Notes: generated from the letters alone by a model not told the origin. A stretch of DNA of 64,000 nt from Alnus glutinosa (GCF_958979055.1 NC_084898.1:21631124-21695123), one strand, 5' to 3'; shown: positions 47,701-59,399, numbered from the stretch's first letter. A program made the numbers and translations.

Positions 47701-50700
47701 TTATTGCTGAAATATACACATGGGTTCAGACACCTATGTCATTGATGCCACCTTCACTCTGGTGGGCTGCAAACCCTTGCTAGGATTGATTACTTATTTT
47801 CTGACCTAGCAGTTGCAACTTGCAACACGTATTATTTGAGAACAGCTTGCACTATAACTTATTGTTGGTGAGTCTTTTGGACTACCTATATTCTACTTTT
47901 GTGTTCTTTAACTTATCTCTGTAGTTTTAAGAGGGCAAAGCATAAATTATGGTGGTACAACCTACTTTATGCGGGGTTGAAAGTGTTAAGCCCTACTTGA
48001 ATTGAGGTTAAGTATTAAAGTGTGAGGGGCTTTTTGAAAAAATTGTGAGGTGTAGGCATTTTGAAATAATCTGTGAATAGTGAAAAGTTGTTGAAAGAGA
48101 AAAAGAAAAAGTGAGGTATAATTTTATTGAAGGTTCATGTGGAGAGAGGTATAAATATGTATCTTTTTGAAACCATGTAGAAGCACGTGATGGCTACTAT
48201 TATCATTCAATGAAACAATTAAACACGAATTGATTGATCTTTTCACATCTGAAAGCATAAATGAGAACACACACACACACACACACTAAGCCTAGAGTGA
48301 GCTTTGACAAATGCATTCTATCACACACTAAGCCTAGAGTGAGCTTTGACAAATGCACACACACACACACACACACACACACTAAGCCTAGAGTGAGCTT
48401 TGACAAATGCATTCTATCACACACTAAGCCTAGAGTGAGCTTTGACAAATGCACACACACACACACACACACACACACTAAGCCTAGAGTGAGCTTTGAC
48501 AAATGCATTCTATCAATTCTTAAGGTGGAGGTGATCTGTTACTTTATCCAGATTAACATTTATGTCTGCCATCACCACATGGGGAAATCTCTTAAGCAGT
48601 GATTATTTGTGTTTTCTGCTCCTCTCTTCAGTTCCAGATTAAAAAAGTGTCTTACATCTTAGTTTCTTTTGGTTTTTAGGACTCACAACTGAAGTCAGGC
48701 GGCCAGGATTCTTTTGAAGGTTTTATAATGATCTTTTCTGTTTATCCAAAAAAAAAAAAAAAGTGTACATGATAATGATATTTTCTTCTGCTGTCCTATA
48801 GCTGCTATGATCTGTGTCAATGAAGAATCCCTGTCTTTTTACAGGTGAAGCATCGCAGAATGGCAATTCTGCGCATGGTCCTCAGAACGGAGGACCAAAT
48901 ACTCATGCTATGGTGAATCAAGGAATGGCCATGGTGCCGATATCAGGTGCTGGTGCTGGTGCTGCTCCCTTAGCTGTTGCTGGTCCCACCACAAATTTAA
49001 ATATTGGAATGGATTATTGGGCTGCTCCTACTTCATCAGCTATCCCTGCAATGCGTGGGAAGGGACCTACTCCTGTTGCTGGAGGATTTGCTAGTGGATC
49101 ACGGGACAGTGTTCAGTCACAGCCTTGGCTACAGGTTAGGCTGAGTTCATGAATTATTGAATTTCAACTTCAGTTCACTTGCTCAAGTCGTTGGCATCTC
49201 TAATAAGATCTTATTAGTTTAGTTTCACAAGTCCTCTCTAGTTAAAATAACCATGAATCTTTTCTATGGATGAAGTAATAGCATTATATGATTTTTCCTA
49301 TTGTGAATTTGCAATCGCTGGCTGTGAAGCATGATGAAAACTGAATATATTTTCTTAACAGTGCATGAAGATTGTCCCTCGCCTTGGGGCCAATTAGGGT
49401 AGCTTGCATGGATCTTATATTATAAAGAGAGGCAATGCAAAATTTTGACTTTTCTGAAGAAGAAATTACTTCCTTAGTCGTCCATAGAATCCTTTTTTGT
49501 AATTTGCTCATTGGGGCCATATTTTCTATTAAATTACAGCTGGCATATTACTTTGCTTTACTTATATTCGTTTGTGTGGATGACCGATTGATGCTATCAT
49601 TATCATAGTCTTGCAATCTTTCATTCTCATTGCCGTGCAATCTTTGTTAAGTCATTAGTTGTCCAAATGTTTAAGCTGATAGGAAATGATATATTTAATT
49701 ATTTAATTAACACTTTAACATTCTTCAAACTCCCCCTCAACAAGTCAAGTCTAACACATGGAATATCTAATTGAAATGATAGTAAATCGTGGAGTCAAAG
49801 TTCAAACTTAGAACTCTTACTCTGATACTATGTTAAATCACCAATTGTCTCAAAAGTTTAAACTGATTGGAAATAATAAATTTAATAATTTAATTAATAC
49901 TTTTAACGCTCCTGAGCTGTTAGGACAGTGATCACCAATTTATTATGGCGACGAATCATTATTTTTATCCCTTTTCTCACCTTGTGGTACTTGTTCTTGT
50001 TTTCCATTTGGCTCTTTGCTAATTAAATTTGAATGAATTTATCCTTAACTTGTTATATTTTGGCTTGAATGTCTCTCTCTCGTGTGCTCAGTGGCCCCTT
50101 CTCATTTCTTCCCATGTTATGGCTGAATCCTTGTTCTCGGTCACAAAATTGGACCTGAATGGAATGGCGACTAATATTGGTTCAAACCTAGCATTTTCTT
50201 TTCTAAAGCCTTGCTGTTATATGTATATCATATTGCATATTTACAAATTGTTTTTGTGGATTCAGGATGAAAGAGAGCTTAAGAGACAAAGAAGGAAGCA
50301 GTCGAATAGAGAATCTGCTCGTCGATCCAGGTTGCGTAAGCAGGTGAGAAAGTAGTGTCCCTTGTATTTTGTTAATCCTATCTGGCTGCCTTGCATCTCT
50401 TGCTTGCATATGAACTCATCGAGTGTATATTGCATGCTTTCGAGACAGGCGGAATGCGATGAGCTGGCCCAACGTGCGGAAGGCTTGAAAGAAGAAAATG
50501 CCAGTCTTAGATCAGAAGTGAGCCGGATCAGGAGCGAGTATGAGCAGCTTCTTGCGGAGAATGCCTCACTCAAGGTAATGCTTGGATCTTATAATATAAG
50601 CCTTTTGCTTTATTGGAGTTGGTCCCTCATCTAGTTTTTAAAATTCTGTTTCTGCAGGAGAGACTTGGGGATGAAGATGTAAGGTCCGGGAGGAATGACC

Positions 50701-50762
50701 AACAATTGAGTAGCGACACTCAACAGACTAGGCAAACAGAGGTTGTGCAGGGTGGTCACTAG
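44740..50762 (+). CDS. bZIP16: G-box binding bZIP factor, bZIP16/bZIP68 type
   Basis: A group G bZIP that binds G-box promoters in light, hormone and redox responses. Exons: 44740-44826, 44933-44992, 45087-45161, 45688-45777, 46020-46079, 46179-46348, 46827-46881, 48680-48719, 48845-49134, 50266-50343, 50449-50574, 50658-50762; 1236 nt, 411 aa. A leader exon ends at 44294. The proline-rich N-terminal activation region covers about residues 30-140 ([32 protein letters not shown]). Next comes the [13 protein letters not shown] block, then Ser/Gly/Asn-rich sequence. The basic region is at 312-335 with N323-x7-R331. Leucine heptads are L341, L348, L355, I362, L369 and L376. Cys338 lies where bZIP16/68/GBF1 have the redox-active Cys. 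Introns hold a SINE, a TRIM and a compound satellite. Assignment to bZIP16 rather than bZIP68 is tentative. Confidence 0.95.
45799..45928 (-). mobile_element. tRNA-derived SINE in a bZIP intron
   Basis: 130 bp flanked by a perfect 13-bp duplication TTGTACATCATCT (45786-45798 and 45929-45941). Read on the minus strand it starts CCCCAAGGGGCAACTC, has a tRNA-like A-box region (CTCAATCGACTGGGAACC) and a B-box-like AATTCGAATCTCC, and ends in an A-rich tail. It lies in the intron between coding exons 4 and 5. Confidence 0.88.
48268..48516. repeat. Compound minisatellite/(AC)n array
   Basis: Five copies of a 32-bp core (AAGCCTAGAGTGAGCTTTGA...) alternate between two linkers: an (AC)n run, or CATTCTATCACACACT. 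The pattern is (AC)n-core-CATTCTATCA-core-(AC)n-core-CATTCTATCA-core-(AC)n-core, a higher-order unit of about 120 bp. It lies in a bZIP intron and is open in several frames on both strands by chance of composition. Confidence 0.92.
49645..49907 (-). mobile_element. TRIM-like element, family B, best-preserved copy
   Basis: LTRs at 49645-49720 and 49831-49907 (about 76 bp), with shared words TGTTAA, AGTTTAAACTGAT / TGTTTAAGCTGAT and ATTTAATTAA. The internal 110 bp ends CTCTGATACTA (decayed minus-strand primer-binding site), and a purine tract GAGGGGGAGTTTGAAG adjoins the other LTR on the minus strand. It lies in the bZIP intron before the basic-region exon. Confidence 0.75.
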
Positions 50763-51116
50763 GATGTAGCCGCCTCGCTTTATGCCGGCTTTTCGGCAGC
50801 ATAACCTAACAAATTAGCAACAGCAAGTTCTTGTTTTGCATAGCGTGTAGTTTAAATTTTTATCAAATCTGACCTTTTTAGTTTTAGGATCTGCTTCTTG
50901 CTTCTCATCCCTCATCTCTAATTTGGGCTTATCTTTTACATTTTTAAGACCCGGATGGTGTGTTAAGTTCAAACATGTGCTCCTGCCCTTGACTGTTTGA
51001 AAGGGTAGAGTAGTATTCACACTTATATCTGTGTATTTAGATTGGTCACTCAAAGTGTAACTCAGATGGAATTGATTAACTCAACTCAAGCCTGCTTTTA
51101 CCACCCACACCCCCAC

Positions 51117-51123
51117 CCCCCCA

Positions 51124-51152
<29 letters not shown>
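51117..51152 (+). repeat. C-rich then poly-T tract
   Basis: ACCCCCACC-type sequence followed by about 26 T, downstream of the bZIP stop. Confidence 0.8.
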
Positions 51153-51160
<8 letters not shown>

Positions 51161-51624
51161 TAAACTTATATAGTTTCTTTTTCTTTGTCGTTTTACTCTT
51201 TTGTTTTTATGGGACAAAAAAATTCTTTAGGTTGAATGGAAGTCTCTAGAAACATTAGTCATAGTTCAATTCTTATTATTTGGTAAATACTTTTGTTGAC
51301 TCCCAAAGATTTATCCCATTAATTATACTGTGTACACATTTGCATACGTATCGACAGACAGCATTTGATCAGCCACTCAAAGACACGTAGAAAAGGAGCA
51401 TATGACCAATTTAAGTCTCCATTTAGGCACTTAGCAAACTTTGAAGTTAGAAGATCAATCTCTAAGAATTTTTTATTTTTTTTGGCAATCATCATTATAA
51501 CAACAATGAAATTCAAGACAACGTTTCATGATAAAAATACAAAAAGGAAAATAGAAATTTGAGATAAATAATAAAAATAAAAATAAATTATGGCGTAATA
51601 AATAGAGCACGTTGAAGCTCTAAG

Positions 51625-52204
51625 TAGGGGTGTGCACGGGGCGGGGTGGATTTCTGTCATTTTTGCCCCCGCCCAGCAACAATGCGGCGGGAATAGAAAA
51701 TCTCACCCGCAACTACAAATTTGCTCACTGTATCCGTAGGGTTACGGGGGGCGAGGGGTGGTTTTTGCAGGTGCGGGTTTTACGGGTTTTGCAAATTCTG
51801 AGTAGATCTACTCCATATCAGAGTAGATTTGATGGGGTTGGCTTGAAGAGAAATGAAGAAAAAATGAGGGGTGGCTACTTTATTCCATAACTTCCATGGG
51901 TGTCCGCTTTCTCGACGTTGTCACCATCAAGTTGCGCGAGGAAGATGTCTTCCCCAGTTCCTAAAAACGAGTACTATACTAGAGGATAAGTCAAATACCT
52001 AAAGAGGAGTTTGGTGAGGGGAAGATGAGAGGGAAAAAAACTACAAAGAAAGAAGAGGGGGAAGAAGAGAGGGGAAGAATTGAAGAAGAGAAAAGAGTAC
52101 GGCAGAAATAAGAGGGGAAGAATTGAAGAGTGAAGAAAAGAGAGCGGCGTAGTGAAGGAACAAAGAAAAGTGAAGGGCGAAGGGTGCTCGGGCGGATTAG
52201 ATTT

Positions 52205-52250
<46 letters not shown>

Positions 52251-52391
52251 ATTTTAAATAAAAAAAACACTAAACCCATAATCCGCCCCGCACATATTTC
52301 TCAAATTAAGACCCTAACCCACAACAAAAAAAGACGAAAAACCAAGTCCTCTGCGGGGCGGGGCGGGTACAACGGGTTTTGCACACCCCTA
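51625..52391. mobile_element. Non-autonomous hAT element (MITE), GC-rich ends
   Basis: Perfect 12-bp terminal inverted repeat TAGGGGTGTGCA...TGCACACCCCTA, with GGGCGGGG-rich subterminal sequence. Flanked by a perfect 8-bp duplication GCTCTAAG (51617-51624 and 52392-52399). The 767-bp body has purine-rich sequence and a T run of about 38 at 52206-52243; no transposase frame. Confidence 0.9.
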
Positions 52392-52399
52392 GCTCTAAG

Positions 52400-53084
52400 T
52401 GTCTAATTGAAAAATTGATAAAATCATGAGCACGATGAAACTACTCCAAGCATTTGAGGGTGGTTTGACTATCCTTAAATCTTCTTTGTCTGTATGGTTT
52501 GACTATCCTTGAATCGTCTTTTTAAATGGCTTAACCACCCACTTCGGGTGGTTCAAAAACCAAAGAGCCTGCTTGCCTCTATTGTGGAGTAAAGAGCCAT
52601 GTTTTGCAAGTTAAGTCACGTGATGATTTTTGAGCCATTAGATTAAATGGACGACTGAAAAAAGTTCATGTTTGTCATCCTAGGGCTGTGATTAACCGAT
52701 TGGAGACAAATTAAAGAATTTAATACTATTACATAAGAATCATTATATGAAACCTTAAAATATATATATATATATATATATAGATATTACAAATTAACAG
52801 TGCTAGCTATCTCAAAAATATTAAATAAAATGGACCAAAAAACAAAAAACTCCAATAAAGAAAAAAGAAAAAAAATATCTATATTATATATATGCCTATA
52901 TTGATGTAATATGTTAAAGTTTGAGTATGTTTTGATTTTTTCCAAGAAAGCAGGATCAAGCTAGAGTTCCTAAACGCTTCTACTTCGGGTGGAAACTGGA
53001 AACCTAGACCAAAACGAACTCCGATGAAACATAAATAAATACTACTTTGCAGTACTCATCTTTAAATTTATTTATTCTATAACA
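52400..53084. other. Spacer and F-box gene promoter side
   Basis: AT-rich, with a TA run at about 52760-52780 and two copies of GGTTTGACTATCCTT(A/G)AATC near 52452 and 52495. No gene. Confidence 0.4.
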
Positions 53085-55104
53085 ATGGATGAATTGATAA
53101 TCCAGCTTTACGGTAATCTTGGAGAATATCTTTCCTTCAGTCCATCATCCTTTCTCAAGCATATTTTCTACACCACCAAAAAAGATGACCACTTTGGCTG
53201 CTGGCTTGAACTTCCAGACGGGATTATGGAGAACATCTTCCTGCGCCTGAATCTGGTCGACCGCGTTCGCTCCGGCGGCGTCTGCAAGTCGTGGAGATCA
53301 GTAGTACTTGTCATGCACAAACGCATTGGTGTTGATGATCCCCAGCTCCCGTGGCTGCTTCTCCCTCGCAGCCAAAGCTGCAAATCCTTAAGCTTCTTCA
53401 GCATGTCTGAAGGCATAGTTCGTAATATAAAGCTACCTGAGGCGGCAGAGGGAGGATGGTGTTTTGGATCTTCCAACGGTTGGTTAATGATGGCTAGAGG
53501 AACGGAAGATGAACCGGAAGTTTTTCTCGTCAACCCGTTGTCAGGATTTCAACTCATTCTTCCATCATTGACAACAATATTCCCATACTATTACGATCAC
53601 GTTGATGCCGCCCGGGATCCGGAACGCTTTGCATTTTTTATTGGTAACGTCCGATGATCACCGCTTGTTCTAAAAATTAAATCACCGCTTATTTTAAAAA
53701 TTAAATTAAAAAAAACTTTAGTACTCATCACTTTTGCAATCATATGTATAAACTTTAAGAAGTATTAATTTAGTGTATTTATTTTTTAATTTCATCGATC
53801 CATTAGAATTTTCGGTTAAATCTCTTAGTTTTTTTTTTTTAATTTCTTTTTTAAAAATTTGTATAAAAAAAAAATTCAAAGATTCAAGTATGAGTGTCAA
53901 AATTCTTAAAATAAAAAAGAAAAAAATTGCAAGGTTTTAGGCATTAACAAAATTTGCAACAATACCCATATTTGAATCTTTTATTTTTTATTTTTTTAAA
54001 TAGGAGTATTTTGAGAATTTTTAACGGACTTAATGGAAAATCTTAACGGGTGAAATTGAAAAAAAATTAAAAAATAAAATACACTAAAAGTTTGGTACGA
54101 TTACAAAAGTGATAAAGGCGTAGTTTTCTCTTTAAACTAACAGAGAGAGAGATGAATATAGTTTAATCATTTGAATTTATATTGTGACAGATACGATGAA
54201 AGTATCGTGTGGAGAGCCATCGGAAGACTGTATTGTTGCGGCGACGATGAATAATTCAAAAATATTAGCTTTTTGCAAGCCGGGTGACAAGGAATGGAGC
54301 GTCTGGGAAGGAGGAGTAAATTATGATGATGAGGAGAGTTGTTTTTACTTGGACATCATATTTTTTGAAGGGAGGCTGTTTGTTTTAGTAGGCATGGAGA
54401 TGGAGATGGATGGGATTCCGGCAGCCGGTTTTGGAAGCAGTTATTCCACGTGCATGGAAGTGGGGAACTGGGAAGTGATGTTGACTGTAATTCCATATTC
54501 TGTTTCGGATATCATTTTCGACCCGGCTGTGGATATTGAAGATATGATTGCCAGGGAAAATGGGGTTCTTGAGAGGGCGGGAAGGAATTTCAACTTGGTG
54601 GAATCCGACGGTGAATTGTTGATGGTCGTTGCATTTGTCGATGTTCACTTCACTGTAACAGTTGGTGATGACGACGACGGCGGGGGGTTCGATGACGGGG
54701 AGGAGGAAGAGTACGAGGACGGCGGCGGGTACGATGACTGGGACGAGGAAGAGTACGAGGAGGAAGACACAGCGTTTTGTTTTGTTTACTTCAAAACAAG
54801 CAACTTTGGAGTGTACAAGGTTGGTTGTTCGACAAAGCTAACGAGTATAGGTGATAAAATGTTGTTTCTGTCAAAAGGGGAATCGGTATCTGTTTCGGCG
54901 GCGGATTTCAAAGGGTATAGTGGGAATCTGATTTACTTTTTAGAAGATAATGATTATAGCTTCGAAGATCATGATCCGATCGTTGCTCGTGAATCCGGCG
55001 TCTTCTACCTTGACGACGAGAGGATAGAACGGTCTTTTCATAGTACTCTTCCGACGGAGTGTCCCACGTGTTGGTTTACACCGCGTATATCTATCCATGG
55101 TTAA
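53085..55104 (+). CDS. F-box protein with DUF295 (KIB1-like) C-terminal region
   Basis: Probable substrate adaptor of an SCF (SKP1-cullin-F-box) ubiquitin ligase; the substrate is unknown. Exons 53085-53643 and 54191-55104 (1473 nt, 490 aa) join in frame through a GT-AG intron. The F-box is at about residues 39-75 (ELPDGIMENIFLRLNLVDRV, then CKSWRSVV). A DUF295/beta-propeller-like region follows, with the typical GSSNGWLMM and VFLVNPLSGFQLILP stretch in exon 1 and FYLDIIFFEGRLFVLVG in exon 2. Exon 2 includes an Asp/Glu/Gly/Tyr-rich insertion (about residues 346-378) built from two similar blocks. The intron consists largely of a foldback MITE. No stop or frameshift was seen; the family is large and fast-evolving, so orthology is not assigned. 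Confidence 0.88.
53716..54129. mobile_element. Foldback MITE, family F, inside F-box intron
   Basis: The left arm contains ATCACTTTTGCAATCATA and TAGTGTATTTATTTTTTAAT; the right arm is its imperfect inverse, ending ATTACAAAAGTGAT. Same family as 23.2 kb, sharing CACTTTTGCAAT-type ends and ATTTTGAGAATTTT. It makes up about 75% of the 547-bp intron. Confidence 0.7.
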
Positions 55105-55787
55105 TTAGATGAGAAGTGCAATTAATGTGTAATTTATTTTTAACTGTTGTTATATATATATATATAATTATATAATTGGAATGACGTGACAACGAAAATT
55201 AAGTTTTCAATTTTGATTTTGATTTTGATTATTATTTTTTTTAAGGGTAATTTGAAAAAATTTGCCCCTAAAATCCCACGTGCAAGATGTAGGTCTATTT
55301 CCGTAAGAAAAAGCGAACGTAAGTAATACGGATAGGCAACATTAAAAATTTTCAAAACTTAGTTAGGATATATTGTCGATTTTTAAACATCGAGAGCAAA
55401 TTTAAAAAAAATGGAGAAACTTTGAGGAGGTAAAAATGTGGTTTTGCCCTATTTATTAATACCACCCTTGCAATTGAAATTATAAAATCCCATTTCCCCA
55501 TTTTCTTCATCTGTAATACCTTGATTTCTTCTCTGTTTTTCAACTTCAATCTTCAGATAGAGCCTCCAAGTACAAAGACCTGAAACTACTAATACTACTG
55601 CTCTGGATAATACGAATGTGTACAAGCATTCAATATTCGACTAAAAACCCACCACGGATGTACAAAATGGCATCAATACAGAAGTTCTTTCCTTTTCACA
55701 TTTAAGCAAAAGTGACAAATGGGAATATAGAGACTGTAGGTATATATAATATGCCTTTGCAAATAACTCATGGCAACAAGGACCTTG
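55105..55787. other. F-box and fibrillin convergent 3' ends
   Basis: 3' UTR sequence from both sides and AT-rich spacer, with a short TA run at about 55150-55163. No further gene. Confidence 0.4.
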
Positions 55788-58509
55788 CTACTGATAAAGA
55801 AGGGGACTACCTTCCCTGGCAAGCACAAAAAGGCCACCATCTCCCCTTGAGATTCGAATATCATCGTCGAGGTACGTAATAAGAAGCCAGGAGCTAGCAC
55901 GGTCACCCGGAATGGGAACCTTAAGAGGCGGCTGACCAGAAACGACTTGTGAAATACTTGCCACTACGTCCTGCAGCGGACTGAGGGTTTGCTGCACAGG
56001 CGACAGATTAATTTGCTGCCCAAAGATATCCAAATTTTCTGGGAGATCAATGCTTGACTTTATCTCTGGAGGGGGAAAGGCACCTTCCTTAAATGCAACC
56101 TGGACATAAGTGTAGGATCGTAAGAAGCTATTAACCTGGACAAAGATATTAACATTCTCTTCTGGCTTCTCAACAATCAATGGTGCATTTAAAGGTACTT
56201 CCTTAAATTTAACCATAAAATTGTTGCAATGTGATCATCCAGTTTGGATATTGCATAGCAATGTTAATGATAATGATTTTTAATGTTACAATTAATTGTT
56301 TTCATTTGTAAATTGCACACAGACCAGTAAACTTTAAAAACGTGTTCTTGTTATAGAAAATTTTGTTCGATCAGATACTTATTGCTCAAAAGAATACCTG
56401 TATTCTTGTAGGACTTCGAACTTCAAAAGTAGCAGAAGCACTGAAAGACAAAGCAGCGAAAGGGCTAGACAACGTGGTCGAGTTCACAATGGTGAGATTG
56501 CTGGTGTCAATTGCTTGGCGTATCTCTTTCACTTTCAACAAAGGTGATGTCCCTAATGCGAGCAGGGGCAACAGCTCAGAAAATGCAGTGTACCTGATTA
56601 ATGGGGGAACAAAATAGTGTGAGAAAAATCAGGATCAAGTGTACTGATAAAAACTAATACTAAAAACAAAAAGCAATATTAGTCAGTTTTGATCCATTTT
56701 CATCAGGACGCTCTCCACATTGTTTCATTTACCCGGATGACACCGAAAACAATTTACATACAGCATTGTCTATAACACTGCATCATCCCTCTATTGATGC
56801 ATTATCCTATACAAATGCCTGCCACATAGTCCAAGTCAAAACAGAAAAGAATACGAACACAAGCCTGGATATGATTCACTCTACTATGTGATCAAATTTC
56901 CAGTTTCTATGGAGTCTCCGCAGCTCATCCTATCAAAGACTGCATGTAGTCAAGGTTTCCAGAGCTCATTCTGCTTCCCAATAGTGCCATCCCTGACCTT
57001 GGTCCAGACATGACATATATCAAAGGCAGTTATGCACTTTTTCGGCAATACAATTAGTAACTTCTTCGAGAAGAAGATGAGAGAGCACAAATTTGTGTGG
57101 TGCACATACATTAGTCAAAAAATGATATAATAACCATCCATTTACTGGTTGAGATACTCAAACAGCAAAGATCCTCAAATATAAAACGAGAGTTTAGACT
57201 AGGATTTGGTTTACCAAATCTGAAATACGACGTATGCTATGATACTCATGCAATGCAATATTATTCACTTAACAAAACAATGACTGGTTGATATGAATTA
57301 AAAGGCTCTCAAACCAATATGTAACCATGGAAACCCGAAGAGAAAATTACAATCACAAATTAACTTCATTGTTACTTCCTAAACTCCAGCGCCTCAACAG
57401 AGCAGTAACAATCATAAGAATCAGATGATTCCTCCAAAACAATACAAGCAAGCAAGGTAACTTGAAGCACTCCCATTTGGAAAGAATAGGTTTGAGCGCT
57501 TATTTTCTTGGAAGTGATACATTTCCATTGAACATACCATTCTCAGGGCCAAAATATCCAACATCTTCAAATTTTCTGTTTTCAGTGGCAAGATCTTAAT
57601 TTTCTATTGTGCCATCTTCATTGTGTTGGAATCCAACATAATTAAAATGATTCAACCTAAAACTGATGAGGTTGACCTTTTGGAGTTAAAATTAATAATT
57701 TGTGCAAGTTGGATTTAACAACTGTCTTCACATCCTCTATCGAGAAATCACCAACACCTAATTCAGCTACAATGGACCAAGAATTTTCAATAGCCGAATT
57801 CAAACACCTAACACCTGATCACATATAGATGGCATTTGTATCGTAATCAAAACTATCCAATTCAATTCAAAACAAACATAGAAATGCAGAGGCATAAATG
57901 AACTCACAGCAAAATCCATTTGCCATCGAGAGCCCCAGGGGCTTCTGTCGGCGCAGGAGTCGGATTCGCCGCCTCCAGCTGACTCACCAGCTCCGACACC
58001 TCGGCCCTCACCTCCGGCCCAGCCCTGAATCCCAACTCCGTCCCGTAAACCGTGTCCACCAGGCACCGCTTCAGCTCCGCAAGCTTATTCGTCAACCTAT
58101 CTTCCTCCACCACGTCAGCCGTATCCTTGGCCGTTTCGGCGACGGCAGGACTACCGTTACCGACGGCGTCATACTCATCCTCCGTACTGCCGGCAACAAC
58201 GCCGCCAGCGTCGTCTCCACCCCACTCGTCATCGTTTCTGGGGGGGTCCGGAGGCGACTCGGGCTCGGTTTCAGGTTCGGAGGGCTCGCCCCACTCGTCT
58301 GAGAGCCGGGGATTGGGGGAAGGGTCGGAGAGAGAGGAGTGGGTGACGACGAGCAGGGAGGGAGGCGATCTGAAGAAGCGATTTTTAGGGTTTGCGAAAG
58401 AGAGAGAGGGAGAGAGGAGAGGAAGCGGTTTGCTAGGGTTTGGGATTTTGGAGAAGAGAGAGAGGTGAGAGTGTGAAGTGGTGGTGGCGGTGGTGAAGAG
58501 CAGAGCCAT
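55788..58509 (-). CDS. PAP3: Plastid-lipid-associated protein (fibrillin), PAP3/FBN2 type
   Basis: Fibrillins are lipocalin-like proteins of plastoglobules and thylakoids that bind lipophilic compounds and help in photoprotection. Exons (minus): 58509-57908, 56593-56398, 56099-55788; 1110 nt, 369 aa, near the Arabidopsis At2g35490 length. Residues 1 to about 55 form a Ser/Pro-rich plastid transit peptide. An acidic linker with repeated DEWG-type motifs follows (55-140). The PAP/fibrillin domain begins near 145 (LKRCLVDTVYGTELGFRAG) and continues through ELVSQLEAANPTPAP, LLPLLALGTSPLLKVK, FKEGAFPPPEIKSSIDLP and the C-terminal ITYLDDDIRISRGDGGLFVL. The Asp/Arg pair in the final motif is kept. 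All junctions are GT-AG with correct phase. Neighbouring bZIP16 in the same order as Arabidopsis supports the assignment. Confidence 0.94.
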
Positions 58510-58569
58510 TGCTTTGGTGTTGACTGTTGAGCGTGTGGAAAGATTGATTGTCTGGGCGTCAAACGTTGG

Positions 58570-59390
58570 CTACTTCACTCACAAATTCTTGAACAGGGTT
58601 TTGGGAAAAAAAAAAAAAAAGAAATAGAAAAAGATCATTTGCTTTTGGTTTCGGAGGGAGGAGAGTCTCCATTCTTTTTTTGCCACAAAAAAAGGGAGAT
58701 CTTTTTTGTTTTATTTATAATAATAATAATAATAATAATAATATTTATTTATTTTAATGTTTAACAACTATTGTTTGAGAATTAATTTTTTCTGACGTAT
58801 TATCAAATTGTATGACAGTCGCATAATAATATATATAATAAATAATATTATCGTTTTGATAATTGTGATGCAGGTCATTGGGTGAAAGAAGAGGAATAAA
58901 TAGAATTAAAAAGTGGATAGAAATTTCATAGAAATTGGTTTGTAGGAAATTTTATACAACTCACATACAAGATTGACATGAGAGAAGCACGTGTAGTTTT
59001 AATAGCACGTGCTTCTTACATGCTTTTTTAATATAATTAATAAAAAAAAATGTGATTCTCACACGTTTATAAGATAAAAATTACTTTAAAGATTAATACA
59101 AAATACTTAAAAAAAAAAAAGAAAAAGAAAAGAAAAGAGATTAATACAAAATGAATGGGCTAAGCTGAAGGTTCTCAAATTTTTAGTTCATTTTTTTGTT
59201 ATAATAGGATTTGGCTTAAATGCTGTGGTGTTTTTTAATGGTACAGGTTTAATTTCAAATTTTGTATGAGAAAGGAAGAAAGTGAAACTAAATCTGGACC
59301 ATTGAAAAAACTAAATCTACCGGTGAGTGATTGATTTTTAGTCAACACCTCCAACTCAAAGGCTTGAATCAGTTTCAAGACCCCAATGCC
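58570..59390. other. Promoter side of fibrillin and AT-rich spacer
   Basis: Contains an AAT microsatellite at about 58718-58743, an inverted word pair with AGCACGTG / CACGTGCT at about 58987-59012 (includes a G-box CACGTG core), and A-rich runs. No gene. Confidence 0.4.
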
Positions 59391-59399
59391 ATCATATAC

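Noticed and set aside
48203..48602. Overlapping open frames of 101-113 codons on both strands
   Set aside because: They translate the AC/core satellite in a bZIP intron; openness comes from repeat composition.
58052..58562. Several 130-156 codon frames over the fibrillin first exon
   Set aside because: Antisense and alternative frames of a GC-rich transit peptide and linker exon.
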